Assembly (NCBI RefSeq): GCF_025809055.1
Contig: NZ_CP075529.1
Span: 2,839,501-2,903,500 of the forward strand
Length of the DNA: 64,000 nucleotides
Direction: 5' to 3'
Source of the DNA: Devosia sp.
GTDB taxonomy: Bacteria; Pseudomonadota; Alphaproteobacteria; Rhizobiales; Devosiaceae
A program made the translations under genes and the position numbers. Position 1 is the first letter of the stretch; each line of letters opens with the position of its first letter. Positions 7,494 to 15,977 of this stretch are shown in pieces. The notes under the pieces are model-generated. The model was not told the origin of the DNA. It searched no databases and saw only the letters and a program-made list of their open reading frames with translations.

Positions 7494-10226
7494 TCAGTAG
7501 CCGTCGGCATTGTTGCCGACCAGGATTTCACGCTTGCCGGCATGATTGGCCGGGCTGATGACGCCTTCCTGCTCCATGCGCTCGATGAGGGTCGCAGCCT
7601 TGTTGTAGCCGATGCCCAGACGCCGCTGCACATAGGAGGTCGAGGCCTTTTTGTCGGTGAGCACGATGTGGACGGCCTTGTCGTAGAGCTCGTCGCCCGA
7701 ACCGCTGCCGCTGCCATAACTGCCGGCTTCGTCGCCGCCGAACTCACCGCCCTCTTCGTCTTCCTCGGTGATGTTGTCGAGATAGTCGGGCGTGCCCTGG
7801 CTCTTGAGGTGATTGACCACCGCCTCGACTTCACTGTCGGCCACGAAGGCGCCGTGCAGGCGCTTGGTGCGGCCGCCCGAGGCCATGTAGAGCATGTCGC
7901 CATTGCCCAGGAGCTGTTCGGCACCCTGCTCGCCCAGAATGGTGCGCGAGTCGATCTTGGAGGTCACCATGAACGAGATGCGCGTGGGGAAATTGGCCTT
8001 GATGGTGCCGGTGATGACGTCCACGGACGGGCGCTGGGTCGCGGTGACCATGTGGATGCCGGCAGCGCGGGCCATCTGCGCCAGGCGCTGGATGGCGCCT
8101 TCGATATCCTTGCCGGCCACCATCATCAGGTCGGCCATTTCGTCGACGATGATGACGATATAGGGCAAGGGTTCGAGATCGAACTCTTCGCTTTCAAAGA
8201 TCGCCTCGCCGGTCTCGCGGTCGAAACCGGTCTGCACGGTGCGGGTGATGCTCTTGCCGTCTTTCTTGGCCTCGGTAACGCGCTGATTGAAGCCGTCGAT
8301 GTTGCGCACACCGATCTTGCTCATCTTGCGATAGCGATCTTCCATCTCGCGCACCGCCCATTTGAGCGCCACAACCGCCTTGTGCGGATCGGTCACGACC
8401 GGCGTCAGCAGATGCGGGATGCCGTCATAGATCGAGAGTTCGAGCATTTTCGGATCGATCATGATCATGCGGCACTGCTCGGGCGTCATCTGGTAGAGCA
8501 GCGACAGGATGAAGGTGTTGATGCCCACCGACTTGCCCGAGCCGGTGGTGCCGGCGATGAGCAGGTGGGGCATACGCGCCAGGTCCGCGATCACCGGCTC
8601 GCCGCCAATGGTCTTGCCCAGGCAAATGGGGAGCTTGCCCTTCATCTTCTCGAAATCGGAAGAGGCCAGCATCTCGCGGAAGAACACCGTTTCGCGATTG
8701 TGGTTGGGCAGTTCGATGCCGATGGCATTGCGGCCCGGCACCACGGCGACACGGGCAGAAATGGCGCTCATCGAGCGGGCAATATCATCGGCCAGCGAAA
8801 TCACCCGGCTCGACTTGATGCCCGGAGCCGGCTCAAGCTCGAACAGGGTCACGACCGGACCGGGGCGGACATTGATGATGTCGCCCTTGACGCCAAAATC
8901 GCCCAGAACTTCCTCGAGCCGCCGCGCCATTTCCTCGAGCCGCTCGGGGGCATGTTCCGGCGAGGGGCCTGTGCGCTTGGGCTCGGCCAAAAGGCTCAGC
9001 TCGGGCAGTTCGAACCCGGCGGGTTCGTCGAGGAACGAGCCCTGTGCTTCGCGGAAGACGCGCTGGCCCTGGGCCGGGCGCGGGGCGGGTGCCGAAACCG
9101 GCACCTGAGCGCGCGGGGCGGGCGCAGGCGCGCCATGATCGACCGGATGGAACCGCGAATCGCCACGACGGGTCTGATTGGGGACCGGCGCATCAGGCGC
9201 GAACGGGGCGTCGTCTGCCTCGATTTCCTCCGGGTAGTCTATGGCGGTGTCGTCATAGTCGCTGGCGGCACCGATGCGAGAAGCCGGGCGCGGCGCCATG
9301 CTCGGTTCGAAGGCAGGCTCGGCCGGGGCATGGATGCGCCGCTGCGGCACGGACATGCGCGGTTCATCGGCATAGTCATGGCCCGATGCCGACATGCTCG
9401 GCTCCTGGCCGGAAGCGGCAAAGTCCTGCTCTTCGGCGGCGCGGCGGGCGGCCTGTTCGGCGCGGGCCCGGCGGAAGGCGGTGCGGATCGAGTAGCCGGT
9501 GTGAACCAGGGCGCCCAGCACCACTTCGACGACCGGATTGGGTTCGGCCTCGTCGGCCTCATCGGTTGCCGATTTGCCGCGCTTTTCAGCCGCACGGGCG
9601 ACCGGCACGGCCGTGCCCAGGCCCATGGCGATCCACAGCAGCGCCAGTGCCGGTGCGGCCAGGATGATGGCAAACAGCGTCGAGGTGATCGGCTGCGGGT
9701 CGGACCCGGCGATCATGCCGGCGAGATTGGTGAAACCCATGCCGGCCAGACCGCCAAGCCCGGTGGGCAGCGGCCAGCTTTCGGGCATGGCTATGAAGCT
9801 CATCATGCCGGCAAAGAGCACGGTGGTGCCGATCCAGGCGGCGGCGCGAATGCCCATCAGGGTGGGGCGGCGGCGCCGGATCATGGCCCAGCCCCAAAGG
9901 GCCAGCGGCACGATCATCACCAGGCTCGCAAGACCCAGAAACTGGAAGGCGACGTCGGCGATGACCGCGCCGGGATAGCCGAGCCAGTTGGCGGCAATCT
10001 TGTCGGTTGCGTAGGACAGGGACGGATCATCCACCGACCACGATGCCAGCGACACCAGCACAATCGTGGCCACGGCCAGAAGGATCACCCCTGCAAGACG
10101 CAACGGAATGCGTATGGCGATCGCCGGTGGCGGCGTCGGCACGGCCCGGGCACGGCCGGAGCTGGCCTTGGCGCGCGCTGGCACAGGGCGGATTTCGTCG
10201 AGTGTCGGAACGGGATGGCTGGGCAT
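7494..10226 (-). CDS. ftsK: DNA translocase FtsK
   Basis: 910 residues. The N-terminus has four hydrophobic segments within about residues 35-200 that anchor the protein at the septum, then a low-complexity Pro/Ala/Asp-rich linker to about residue 400. The motor follows: Walker A GTTGSGKSVG near 557-566 and Walker B IIVDEMADLMM near 690. The last 65 or so residues are the winged-helix gamma domain (KASTSYVQRRLGIGYNKAATLIERMEQEGVISPA) that reads polar KOPS-type sequences. FtsK segregates chromosome termini and aids XerCD dimer resolution during division. Length and order are normal. Confidence 0.96.
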   Translation of the reverse strand: MPSHPVPTLDEIRPVPARAKASSGRARAVPTPPPAIAIRIPLRLAGVILLAVATIVLVSLASWSVDDPSLSYATDKIAANWLGYPGAVIADVAFQFLGLASLVMIVPLALWGWAMIRRRRPTLMGIRAAAWIGTTVLFAGMMSFIAMPESWPLPTGLGGLAGMGFTNLAGMIAGSDPQPITSTLFAIILAAPALALLWIAMGLGTAVPVARAAEKRGKSATDEADEAEPNPVVEVVLGALVHTGYSIRTAFRRARAEQAARRAAEEQDFAASGQEPSMSASGHDYADEPRMSVPQRRIHAPAEPAFEPSMAPRPASRIGAASDYDDTAIDYPEEIEADDAPFAPDAPVPNQTRRGDSRFHPVDHGAPAPAPRAQVPVSAPAPRPAQGQRVFREAQGSFLDEPAGFELPELSLLAEPKRTGPSPEHAPERLEEMARRLEEVLGDFGVKGDIINVRPGPVVTLFELEPAPGIKSSRVISLADDIARSMSAISARVAVVPGRNAIGIELPNHNRETVFFREMLASSDFEKMKGKLPICLGKTIGGEPVIADLARMPHLLIAGTTGSGKSVGINTFILSLLYQMTPEQCRMIMIDPKMLELSIYDGIPHLLTPVVTDPHKAVVALKWAVREMEDRYRKMSKIGVRNIDGFNQRVTEAKKDGKSITRTVQTGFDRETGEAIFESEEFDLEPLPYIVIIVDEMADLMMVAGKDIEGAIQRLAQMARAAGIHMVTATQRPSVDVITGTIKANFPTRISFMVTSKIDSRTILGEQGAEQLLGNGDMLYMASGGRTKRLHGAFVADSEVEAVVNHLKSQGTPDYLDNITEEDEEGGEFGGDEAGSYGSGSGSGDELYDKAVHIVLTDKKASTSYVQRRLGIGYNKAATLIERMEQEGVISPANHAGKREILVGNNADGY

Positions 10227-10318
10227 GGATACGCAAACTCGCTTGCAGGCCCAAAAGGAAGCGGGCCCGATGCCGCCATGCTAGGATGCTGTGGTTAATT
10301 GCATGCTAACCAAGCCAA

Positions 10319-10347
10319 ACGGCCCCGGGGCAAACCACCGGGGCCGT
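10319..10347 (-). terminator. Hairpin terminator after the first amtB gene
   Basis: Perfect 10-bp stem ACGGCCCCGG / CCGGGGCCGT (10319-10328 and 10338-10347) with a 9-nt loop, followed on the minus strand by a weak T-run (GTTTGGCTTGGTT). It lies between the stop of amtB and the start of ftsK. Confidence 0.65.
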
Positions 10348-10402
10348 CTGTACGTGCGTTGGACGAAGTGGCGGGGGCGGTGAAACCGGCCGCCGCTTCG
10401 GC

Positions 10403-11764
10403 TCAGTTGTAGGCGCGCTCGCCGTGGGTCGAGAGATCGAGACCGTCGCTTTCGGCCGATTCGGAGACCTTGGCGCCGCCGAACAGGGCCTTGACGATCA
10501 GCATGGCGATCAGTGCCACGACGCCGGACCACAGGATCGCCACGATGACGCTGGTGAGCTGGATCATGAACTGGCCGCCCATGTCATAGCCATCGAGCGG
10601 GTAGCCGCCGAAGGACGGATTGGCGACGATGGCAGTGCCCAGCGCGCCGACAATGCCGCCAACGCCATGGATACCGAACACATCGAGGCTGTCGTCATAC
10701 TTGAGCAGCGGCTTGAGGTTGACCACGGCCCACAGGCACACAAAGCCGGCAATCGCGCCGAGGACGATGGCGCCGCCGACGCCGGAGAAGCCGGCGGCGG
10801 GGGTGATGGCAACCAGGCCGGCAACGGCACCAGAGACGGCACCCAGTGCAGAGGCGTGACCACGGGTGACTTTTTCACCCAGCGCCCAGGCCAGCGCGCC
10901 GGCGGCCGGAGCCAGGACCGTGTTGATCAGGGCCACAGCGGTGAGCGCATTGGCTTCCAGGTTCGATCCGGCATTGAAGCCGAACCAGCCGAACCACAGC
11001 AGGCCTGCACCGATATAGGTCAGCACCAGGTTATGGGGCGGAATGGGCTCCTTCATATAGCCCATGCGCGGCCCCAGGATCAGTGCGGCGACGAGCGCTG
11101 CAACACCGGAATTGATATGCACGACCGTGCCGCCGGCAAAGTCATAGGCGCCCATGCCGTAGAGCAGGCCGGCGCCGGACCACACCATGTGGGCCATGGG
11201 CACATAGGAGAAGGTGAACCAGATGGCCAGGAATGCCATCAGCGCCCCGAACTTCATGCGCTCGGCAATGCCGCCGACGATGAGGGTCGAGGTGATGCAG
11301 GCAAAGGTCAACTGGAAGACCACAAACACCATTTCGGGCAGTTCGAACCCGGCCGAGAAGGTGGCGGCCGTCGATTCGAGCGTCACGCCCGAGAGGAAGA
11401 ACTTGGAGAAGTCACCGATGAATGCGGAAAGCCCGCCTTCGGTGGGGCCGGCAAAGGCCAGCGAATAGCCATAGGCCACCCAGAGGATGGCAATCATCGA
11501 AAAGCCGAGGAACACCTGGGTCAGCACCGACAGGATGTTCTTGGCGCGGACGAGGCCGCCATAGAACAGGGCCAGGCCCGGAATGGTCATGACGATGACC
11601 ACCATGGTGGATACGAGCATCCAGGCCACGTCACCCTTGTCGACCACCGCGGCGGCTTCGGCGACGGCCTCGGCGGCCGGGGCGGCGGCATCCTGCGCAA
11701 AGGCGGGAAGCGCCATCAGAAGGGAGGCCGCGGCTGCACCCCCCAGGACATTGGACAGTTTCAT
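10403..11764 (-). CDS. amtB: Ammonium transporter AmtB (copy 1)
   Basis: 453 residues from the ATG at 11764, which begins a signal-peptide-like segment (cut near LPAFAQ) as in many proteobacterial Amt proteins. Eleven hydrophobic segments follow. The twin pore histidines are in GGTVVHINSGVAALV and in FGIHGVGGIVGALG. The cytoplasmic tail (SAESDGLDLSTHGERAY) matches the region that contacts GlnK. The protein conducts ammonium and is blocked by GlnK when nitrogen is plentiful. The upstream glnK is 29 bp away in the same operon. Confidence 0.95.
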   Translation of the reverse strand: MKLSNVLGGAAAASLLMALPAFAQDAAAPAAEAVAEAAAVVDKGDVAWMLVSTMVVIVMTIPGLALFYGGLVRAKNILSVLTQVFLGFSMIAILWVAYGYSLAFAGPTEGGLSAFIGDFSKFFLSGVTLESTAATFSAGFELPEMVFVVFQLTFACITSTLIVGGIAERMKFGALMAFLAIWFTFSYVPMAHMVWSGAGLLYGMGAYDFAGGTVVHINSGVAALVAALILGPRMGYMKEPIPPHNLVLTYIGAGLLWFGWFGFNAGSNLEANALTAVALINTVLAPAAGALAWALGEKVTRGHASALGAVSGAVAGLVAITPAAGFSGVGGAIVLGAIAGFVCLWAVVNLKPLLKYDDSLDVFGIHGVGGIVGALGTAIVANPSFGGYPLDGYDMGGQFMIQLTSVIVAILWSGVVALIAMLIVKALFGGAKVSESAESDGLDLSTHGERAYN

Positions 11765-11793
11765 CGGGAAAGTCTCCGGATTGGGGAAGCGGC

Positions 11794-12132
11794 TCACAGC
11801 GCGGATGCGCCGGTTTCGCCGGTGCGGATGCGGGTGACGGCCAGAAGGTCGAGAATGAAGATCTTGCCATCGCCGATACGGCCGGTCTGGGCGGCATCGC
11901 GGATGGCGGTGCTGACAGAATCGGCCAGGGCCTCGTCGACGGCGATTTCCAGCTTCAGCTTGGGCAGGAAGTGCACCGCATATTCGGTGCCGCGATAGAT
12001 TTCGGAATGGCCTTTCTGCCGGCCATAGCCCTTCACTTCGGTAACGGTCATGCCGTGCACGTCGAGTGAATTGAGCGCCTGCCTGACCTCTTCGAGGCGG
12101 GACGGCTTGATGATGGCAACCACCAGTTTCAT
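11794..12132 (-). CDS. glnK: Nitrogen regulatory protein P-II (GlnK, copy 1)
   Basis: 112 residues from the ATG at 12132. The T-loop GYGRQKGHSEIYRGTEY carries the uridylylated Tyr51, and TGRIGDGKIF is the C-terminal signature. GlnK trimers sense ATP/ADP and 2-oxoglutarate and plug AmtB. It differs from the second glnK copy at only four residues (Leu/Val in PKLK-EIAV, Glu/Asp in VD-ALAD, Thr/Ala in SVS-AIRD and Ile/Val in KIF-LDL). It is the first gene of a glnK-amtB operon with a sigma-54-like element upstream. Confidence 0.95.
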   Translation of the reverse strand: MKLVVAIIKPSRLEEVRQALNSLDVHGMTVTEVKGYGRQKGHSEIYRGTEYAVHFLPKLKLEIAVDEALADSVSTAIRDAAQTGRIGDGKIFILDLLAVTRIRTGETGASAL

Positions 12133-12182
12133 GTGACCCCCTTGGCGCCGGCATGGCGCGGTGTGGAATGCACAAAAGAGAG

Positions 12183-12199
12183 TCAAGTCGCGTGCCAAA
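12183..12199 (-). promoter_or_regulatory. Sigma-54-like promoter element of glnK copy 1
   Basis: Read on the minus strand: TTTGGCAC-N5-TTGA. The -24 element TGGCAC is consensus; the -12 element is TTGA rather than TTGC. The same TTTGGCAC-N5-TTGA spacing and variant occurs before the second glnK copy. It ends about 50 bases before the ATG. Confidence 0.6.
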
Positions 12200-12264
12200 T
12201 GGGCGGCGCGATTTTTCTAGTTATATATCAGTGAGTTAAGGTGGTGGGGTGCAGAGGGTCGTAG

Positions 12265-12288
12265 AATTGTGCAGCGATTTGCACAATT
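12265..12288. promoter_or_regulatory. Perfect palindrome upstream of glnK copy 1, possible activator site
   Basis: Arms AATTGTGCA (12265-12273) and TGCACAATT (12280-12288), spacer GCGATT. It lies about 65-105 bp upstream of the sigma-54-like element, the position expected of an enhancer. The arms resemble NtrC half sites (TGCAC/GTGCA) but in the opposite order to the usual TGCAC-N-GTGCA, so NtrC binding is uncertain. Confidence 0.45.
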
Positions 12289-12427
12289 GTTAGTCAATCT
12301 CGACCTGTTCCGCACAAAAATCAGGCAAAGCTTGCCGGGGGTGTGCAGTCCGCGCATTTGCGAGTGGGAAGCCTCTGTGGCGGGCCAAGAGGGGCGCGAA
12401 CTGCACGCCGCCGGCAAGGCGGCAGGC

Positions 12428-12451
12428 GGTGGCCGGCTGTCGCCGGCCACC
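12428..12451 (-). terminator. Hairpin after the second amtB gene
   Basis: Perfect 10-bp stem GGTGGCCGGC / GCCGGCCACC with a 4-nt loop, seven bases past the amtB copy 2 stop. There is no T-run on the minus strand, so it may be a mRNA-stabilising hairpin or weak terminator. The remaining intergenic DNA from 12200 to 12427 holds the palindrome at 12265-12288 and no gene I can support. Confidence 0.45.
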
Positions 12452-12457
12452 AGGGCG

Positions 12458-13846
12458 TTACTTGAACTCGGGATAGGCTTCGATACCGATCTCGGCCTTG
12501 TCGAGGCCCAGCTCTTCATCTTCGGCCGACGGGCGCAGGCCCATGACCGCCTTGAGGATGAACCAGACCACGAAGCTGACCACGAAGACGAACACGCCGA
12601 CGATGACGATCGAGAGCAGCTGGCTGCCCAGATTGGCATCGGAATTGGTGAACACCACCGCGATCGTGCCCCAGATGCCGGCCAGCAGGTGAACCGGGAT
12701 GGCGCCGACCACGTCGTCGATCTTGAGGCGGTCGAGCAGCGGCACCGAGAACACCACGATCAGCCCGCCAACGGCGCCGATCAATGTGGCTGTACCCAGG
12801 CCCGGCGTCAGCGGCTCGGCGGTTACCGAGACGAGGCCGGCCAGAGCGCCGTTGATCACGAAGGTCAGGTCGAACTTCTTGTAGATGATGCCGCTGAGGA
12901 TCAGTGCGGCCAGGGCGCCGCCGACAGCGCCGGCATTGGTATTGGCCATGATGCGGCCAACATCGGCAACGTCACCCACCGAGCCCATGGCGAGCTGGGA
13001 AGCGCCGTTGAAGCCGAACCAGCCGAGCCACAGAATGAACATGCCCAGCGTGGCGAGCGGCATGGACGAACCCGGCATGGCATTGACTGTACCATCGGCA
13101 TTGTACTTGCCCTTGCGGGCCCCGAGCAGGATGGCGCCGGCGAGAGCGGCCCAGCCGCCCACGGAGTGAACCACCGTCGAGCCGGCGAAGTCGAGGAAGC
13201 CGAACTGGCTGTCGAGGAAGCCGCCGCCCCACTTCCAGGAGGCCTGGATCGGGTAGATGAGGCCGGTCAGGACCACAACGAAGATCAGGAACGGCACCAG
13301 CTTGATGCGTTCGGCCAGCGTGCCCGAAACGATCGAGGCGGCGGTGGCGCAGAACATGACCTGGAAGAAGAAGTCCGAGCTGGTTGCGGCATAGGAGAAG
13401 TCATCGGCGGTGTCGGCGGTGATGCCGACGGCTTCGAGAATGGCAATGCCGAAGGCGCCGAGATAGCCGCCCGTTTCATCCGAGCCAATGGCCCAGTTGC
13501 CCAGCGGATACATGAGATTGTAGCCGATGAGATAGTACATGAAGCAGGCGATGCCGAAGAGCGAGATGTTCTTGAGCAGTTGCATGGAGGTGTTCTTGGT
13601 GCGCACCATGCCCGCTTCGACCATGGCAAAGCCGGCGGCCATGAAGAAGACGAGGATGCCGCCAAGCAGCATCAGCAGGGAATTGAGGATGAACACCACG
13701 TCGGCCGAAACGCCTTCGCTCACGGTCGCGGCGGCTTCAGCAGCCTCGGCCGGGGCCGCATCTTGCCCGAGGGCGGGCAGGGCGAGCAGAAGCGAAGCCA
13801 GTGCCACGCCGCCCGCGATCTTTAGGGGAGTCTTGTACCCTGTCAT
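12458..13846 (-). CDS. amtB: Ammonium transporter AmtB (copy 2, diverged)
   Basis: 462 residues, starting with a signal-peptide-like segment (cut near LPALGQ). It is clearly Amt/MEP/Rh family but much diverged from copy 1: the helices and loops differ while the pore histidines remain, in STVVHSVGGWAALAG and in AIPVHLLAGIWGTIA. The C-terminal tail (GLRPSAEDEELGLDKAEIGIEAYPEF) is the longer type that ends in EAYP. It is encoded 30 bp after glnK copy 2. Two Amt types suggest different affinities or an extra sensing role for one of them. Confidence 0.94.
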   Translation of the reverse strand: MTGYKTPLKIAGGVALASLLLALPALGQDAAPAEAAEAAATVSEGVSADVVFILNSLLMLLGGILVFFMAAGFAMVEAGMVRTKNTSMQLLKNISLFGIACFMYYLIGYNLMYPLGNWAIGSDETGGYLGAFGIAILEAVGITADTADDFSYAATSSDFFFQVMFCATAASIVSGTLAERIKLVPFLIFVVVLTGLIYPIQASWKWGGGFLDSQFGFLDFAGSTVVHSVGGWAALAGAILLGARKGKYNADGTVNAMPGSSMPLATLGMFILWLGWFGFNGASQLAMGSVGDVADVGRIMANTNAGAVGGALAALILSGIIYKKFDLTFVINGALAGLVSVTAEPLTPGLGTATLIGAVGGLIVVFSVPLLDRLKIDDVVGAIPVHLLAGIWGTIAVVFTNSDANLGSQLLSIVIVGVFVFVVSFVVWFILKAVMGLRPSAEDEELGLDKAEIGIEAYPEFK

Positions 13847-13876
13847 TGTTTTGTTTCTCCTGAAGTTCGGGTGGCG

Positions 13877-14215
13877 TCAGAGGGCCGACGCGCCGGTTTC
13901 ACCGGTGCGGATGCGGGTGACGGCCAGAAGGTCGAGGACGAAAATCTTGCCATCGCCGATGCGGCCGGTCTGGGCGGCGTCGCGAATGGCGGCGCTCACC
14001 GAATCGGCCAGAGCGTCATCAACGGCGATTTCGACTTTGAGCTTGGGCAGGAAGTGCACCGCATATTCGGTGCCGCGATAGATTTCCGAGTGGCCCTTTT
14101 GACGGCCATAGCCCTTCACTTCGGTGACGGTCATGCCATGCACGTCGAGTGAGTTCAGCGCCTGGCGCACCTCCTCGAGCCGTGATGGTTTGATAATGGC
14201 AACCACTAGTTTCAT
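13877..14215 (-). CDS. glnK: Nitrogen regulatory protein P-II (GlnK, copy 2)
   Basis: 112 residues with Tyr51 in GYGRQKGHSEIYRGTEY and the C-terminal P-II signature. It is 108/112 identical to the other GlnK in this window, and the similarity is also strong at DNA level but stops close to the ends of the coding region. It heads the second glnK-amtB unit. Near identity of the regulators beside diverged transporters means both GlnK proteins probably form mixed trimers and could regulate either channel. Confidence 0.95.
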   Translation of the reverse strand: MKLVVAIIKPSRLEEVRQALNSLDVHGMTVTEVKGYGRQKGHSEIYRGTEYAVHFLPKLKVEIAVDDALADSVSAAIRDAAQTGRIGDGKIFVLDLLAVTRIRTGETGASAL

Positions 14216-14260
14216 TGCTTCCCCTTTCGTGCCTCTGCGGTGTTACGCGAGGAAAGGGAC

Positions 14261-14277
14261 TCAACTATTGTGCCAAA
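14261..14277 (-). promoter_or_regulatory. Sigma-54-like promoter element of glnK copy 2
   Basis: Read on the minus strand: TTTGGCAC-N5-TTGA, the same arrangement as before glnK copy 1, with only the 5-base spacer and flanks different. It lies about 46 bases before the ATG at 14215. Conservation of the non-consensus A in the -12 element in both copies is notable. Confidence 0.6.
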
Positions 14278-14491
14278 CTGTCCTTTGAATCTGTAAGCAT
14301 CAGTAAAATAACAGCTTTTTTGGTTGAAGCCTCATTCGGGCAAGTGTGGCAGGATTGCGGCGACACCTTGTTATGATGAAAAAGCGGGCAAAATTGCAAA
14401 AATGCCTAGAAATGCACCACAAGCTGCGGCGCTTCGCACGCTTGCAACCTGGTTGGTGCGGGCAGAGAGTGCCAGCACAAGGAGTACCAAG

Positions 14492-15715
14492 ATGACCAAA
14501 GCCTCCAGTTCCTATGATGTCGTGATTGTTGGCGGCGGTCCGGTCGGCATGACCATGGCGCTGGCGCTGGTGCGCTCGGCGCCTGGATTGAGGGTGGCCC
14601 TGGTCGACCGGCGGCCCCTCTCGGTGCCCCGCGATAACCGCGCTTCTGCCATTGCAGCAGGTGTGCGCCGGGTTTTCGAGGCGCTCGACGTGTGGCCCCA
14701 GATGGACGCAGGGGCCCAGCCTATCCTCGCCATGAACATTACCGATTCAGGGCATGGCGACATGGCGCGGCCGCTGTTCCTGCGGTTCGATGGCGAAGTC
14801 GCGCCCGGCGAGCCTTTCGCCCATATGGTCCCGAACCAGGCCAGCGCTGCCGCGCTGCTGGCCGCGATAGAGGGCGCTATTGATGTCATAGCTCCGGCCG
14901 AGATAACGGCCTGGTCGGGCGAGGGCGCCTTTTCTCGCCTCGACCTTGCTGACGGGCGGCAGGTGACGGCGCCTCTGGTCATCGCGGCGGATGGCGCCAT
15001 GTCGGCCCTGCGCGGCTGGGCCGGTATCGGCACAATCGGCCATGACTATCGGCAGACCGGTCTGGTCGCCACCATCGCCCACGAATTGCCCCATGATGGC
15101 GTGGCCTACGAACATTTCCGCCCCTCCGGGCCCTTTGCCAGCCTGCCACTGCCCGGCAATCGCTCGTCGCTGGTCTGGACCGAGAGCAACGAGGATGCAA
15201 AACGCCTTCTATCCCTGCCGGCCGAGGCGCAGGTGGAGGCCATTGAAGAGGCGATGGGGTCGGTGCTGGGCGGCGTGACGCTCGAGGACAAGCTGGCCGG
15301 CTTCCCGCTGCGGCTGCAACTGGCCAGGAGTTTTGTCGGGCCGCGCCTGGCCCTGATCGGCGACGCCGCCCATGTCGTGCACCCGATTGCCGGGCAGGGG
15401 CTCAATCTCGGGCTCAAGGACGTGGCAGCGCTTGCCGAAGTCATTGTCGAGGCCATGCGATTGGGTCTCGATCATGGCAGTGTCGATGTCATCGAACGCT
15501 ACCAGGCCTGGCGGCGGCTCGACACGGCCGCGATGGCCATGGTGACCGACACCATGAATCGCCTGTTCTCCAACGACATTGCCCCGGTGCGAGCCCTGCG
15601 CGATTTTGGCCTCGGCCTGGTCGACCGGGCCGGGCCGGTGAAGTCTGCCCTGATCCGCGCCGCCTCCGGCGTCGGCGGCGGTGCCCCTCGGCTCCTGAGC
15701 GGCCTGCCTATCTGA
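14492..15715 (+). CDS. UbiH/UbiF/Coq6-family FAD-dependent hydroxylase
   Basis: 407 residues from the ATG at 14492, which follows AAGGAG with good spacing; the open frame extends further upstream without support. The FAD-binding motif is YDVVIVGGGPVGM at residues 8-20, and the second FAD motif GDAAHVVHPIAGQGLNLGLKD is near residue 289, the hallmark of ubiquinone-biosynthesis aromatic hydroxylases. The enzyme probably hydroxylates the ubiquinone ring. Which position it attacks cannot be told from sequence, since alphaproteobacterial UbiH/UbiF/UbiL/UbiM paralogues vary in regiospecificity. Confidence 0.88.
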   Translation: MTKASSSYDVVIVGGGPVGMTMALALVRSAPGLRVALVDRRPLSVPRDNRASAIAAGVRRVFEALDVWPQMDAGAQPILAMNITDSGHGDMARPLFLRFDGEVAPGEPFAHMVPNQASAAALLAAIEGAIDVIAPAEITAWSGEGAFSRLDLADGRQVTAPLVIAADGAMSALRGWAGIGTIGHDYRQTGLVATIAHELPHDGVAYEHFRPSGPFASLPLPGNRSSLVWTESNEDAKRLLSLPAEAQVEAIEEAMGSVLGGVTLEDKLAGFPLRLQLARSFVGPRLALIGDAAHVVHPIAGQGLNLGLKDVAALAEVIVEAMRLGLDHGSVDVIERYQAWRRLDTAAMAMVTDTMNRLFSNDIAPVRALRDFGLGLVDRAGPVKSALIRAASGVGGGAPRLLSGLPI

Positions 15716-15755
15716 GCGCCCTTTGCTGGATGAATGCGTTTCGACCATGAACGCC

Positions 15756-15977
15756 CTAACTGTGGCGGTGCAATTCTTCGGGGTCGAGATTGCGGGCCTC
15801 TTCGAGGCTGAGCAGCGGCACGCCGCGCAGGATGGGGAAGGCGAGGCGCGCGGCGACCGAGATCAGTTCGGTCTTGTCGGCCGAAAGCATCAGCCGCGTC
15901 TTGGTCAGCGGGCAGACCAGCATTTCGAGCGCGCGGGGATCGACAACATGCCGGCTATCGGGCGCGGTCTCCGCCAT
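15756..15977 (-). CDS. Trm112-like (YcaR-type) small protein
   Basis: 73 residues with the core DPRALEMLVCPLTKTRL followed by IPILRGVPLL-type text (here FPILRGVPLLSLEEA). The zinc-ribbon Cys pairs of eukaryotic Trm112 are reduced to a single Cys, as is normal for alphaproteobacterial members. Trm112 proteins stabilise methyltransferases; the bacterial partner is unknown. Its start overlaps the stop of the LON-domain gene by one base, so the two are coupled. Confidence 0.85.
   Translation of the reverse strand: MAETAPDSRHVVDPRALEMLVCPLTKTRLMLSADKTELISVAARLAFPILRGVPLLSLEEARNLDPEELHRHS

Noticed and set aside
7542..10298. A 918-codon open frame on the plus strand opposite ftsK
   Set aside because: It is the exact antisense of a full FtsK gene with all motifs. 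Its translation is rich in His, Gly, Asp and Arg with no recognisable domain, a product of GC-rich codon bias.
12269..13825. A 518-codon plus-strand frame opposite amtB copy 2, and a similar one (10424-11998) opposite amtB copy 1
   Set aside because: Both are antisense to clear membrane transporter genes and have composition like the ftsK shadow.
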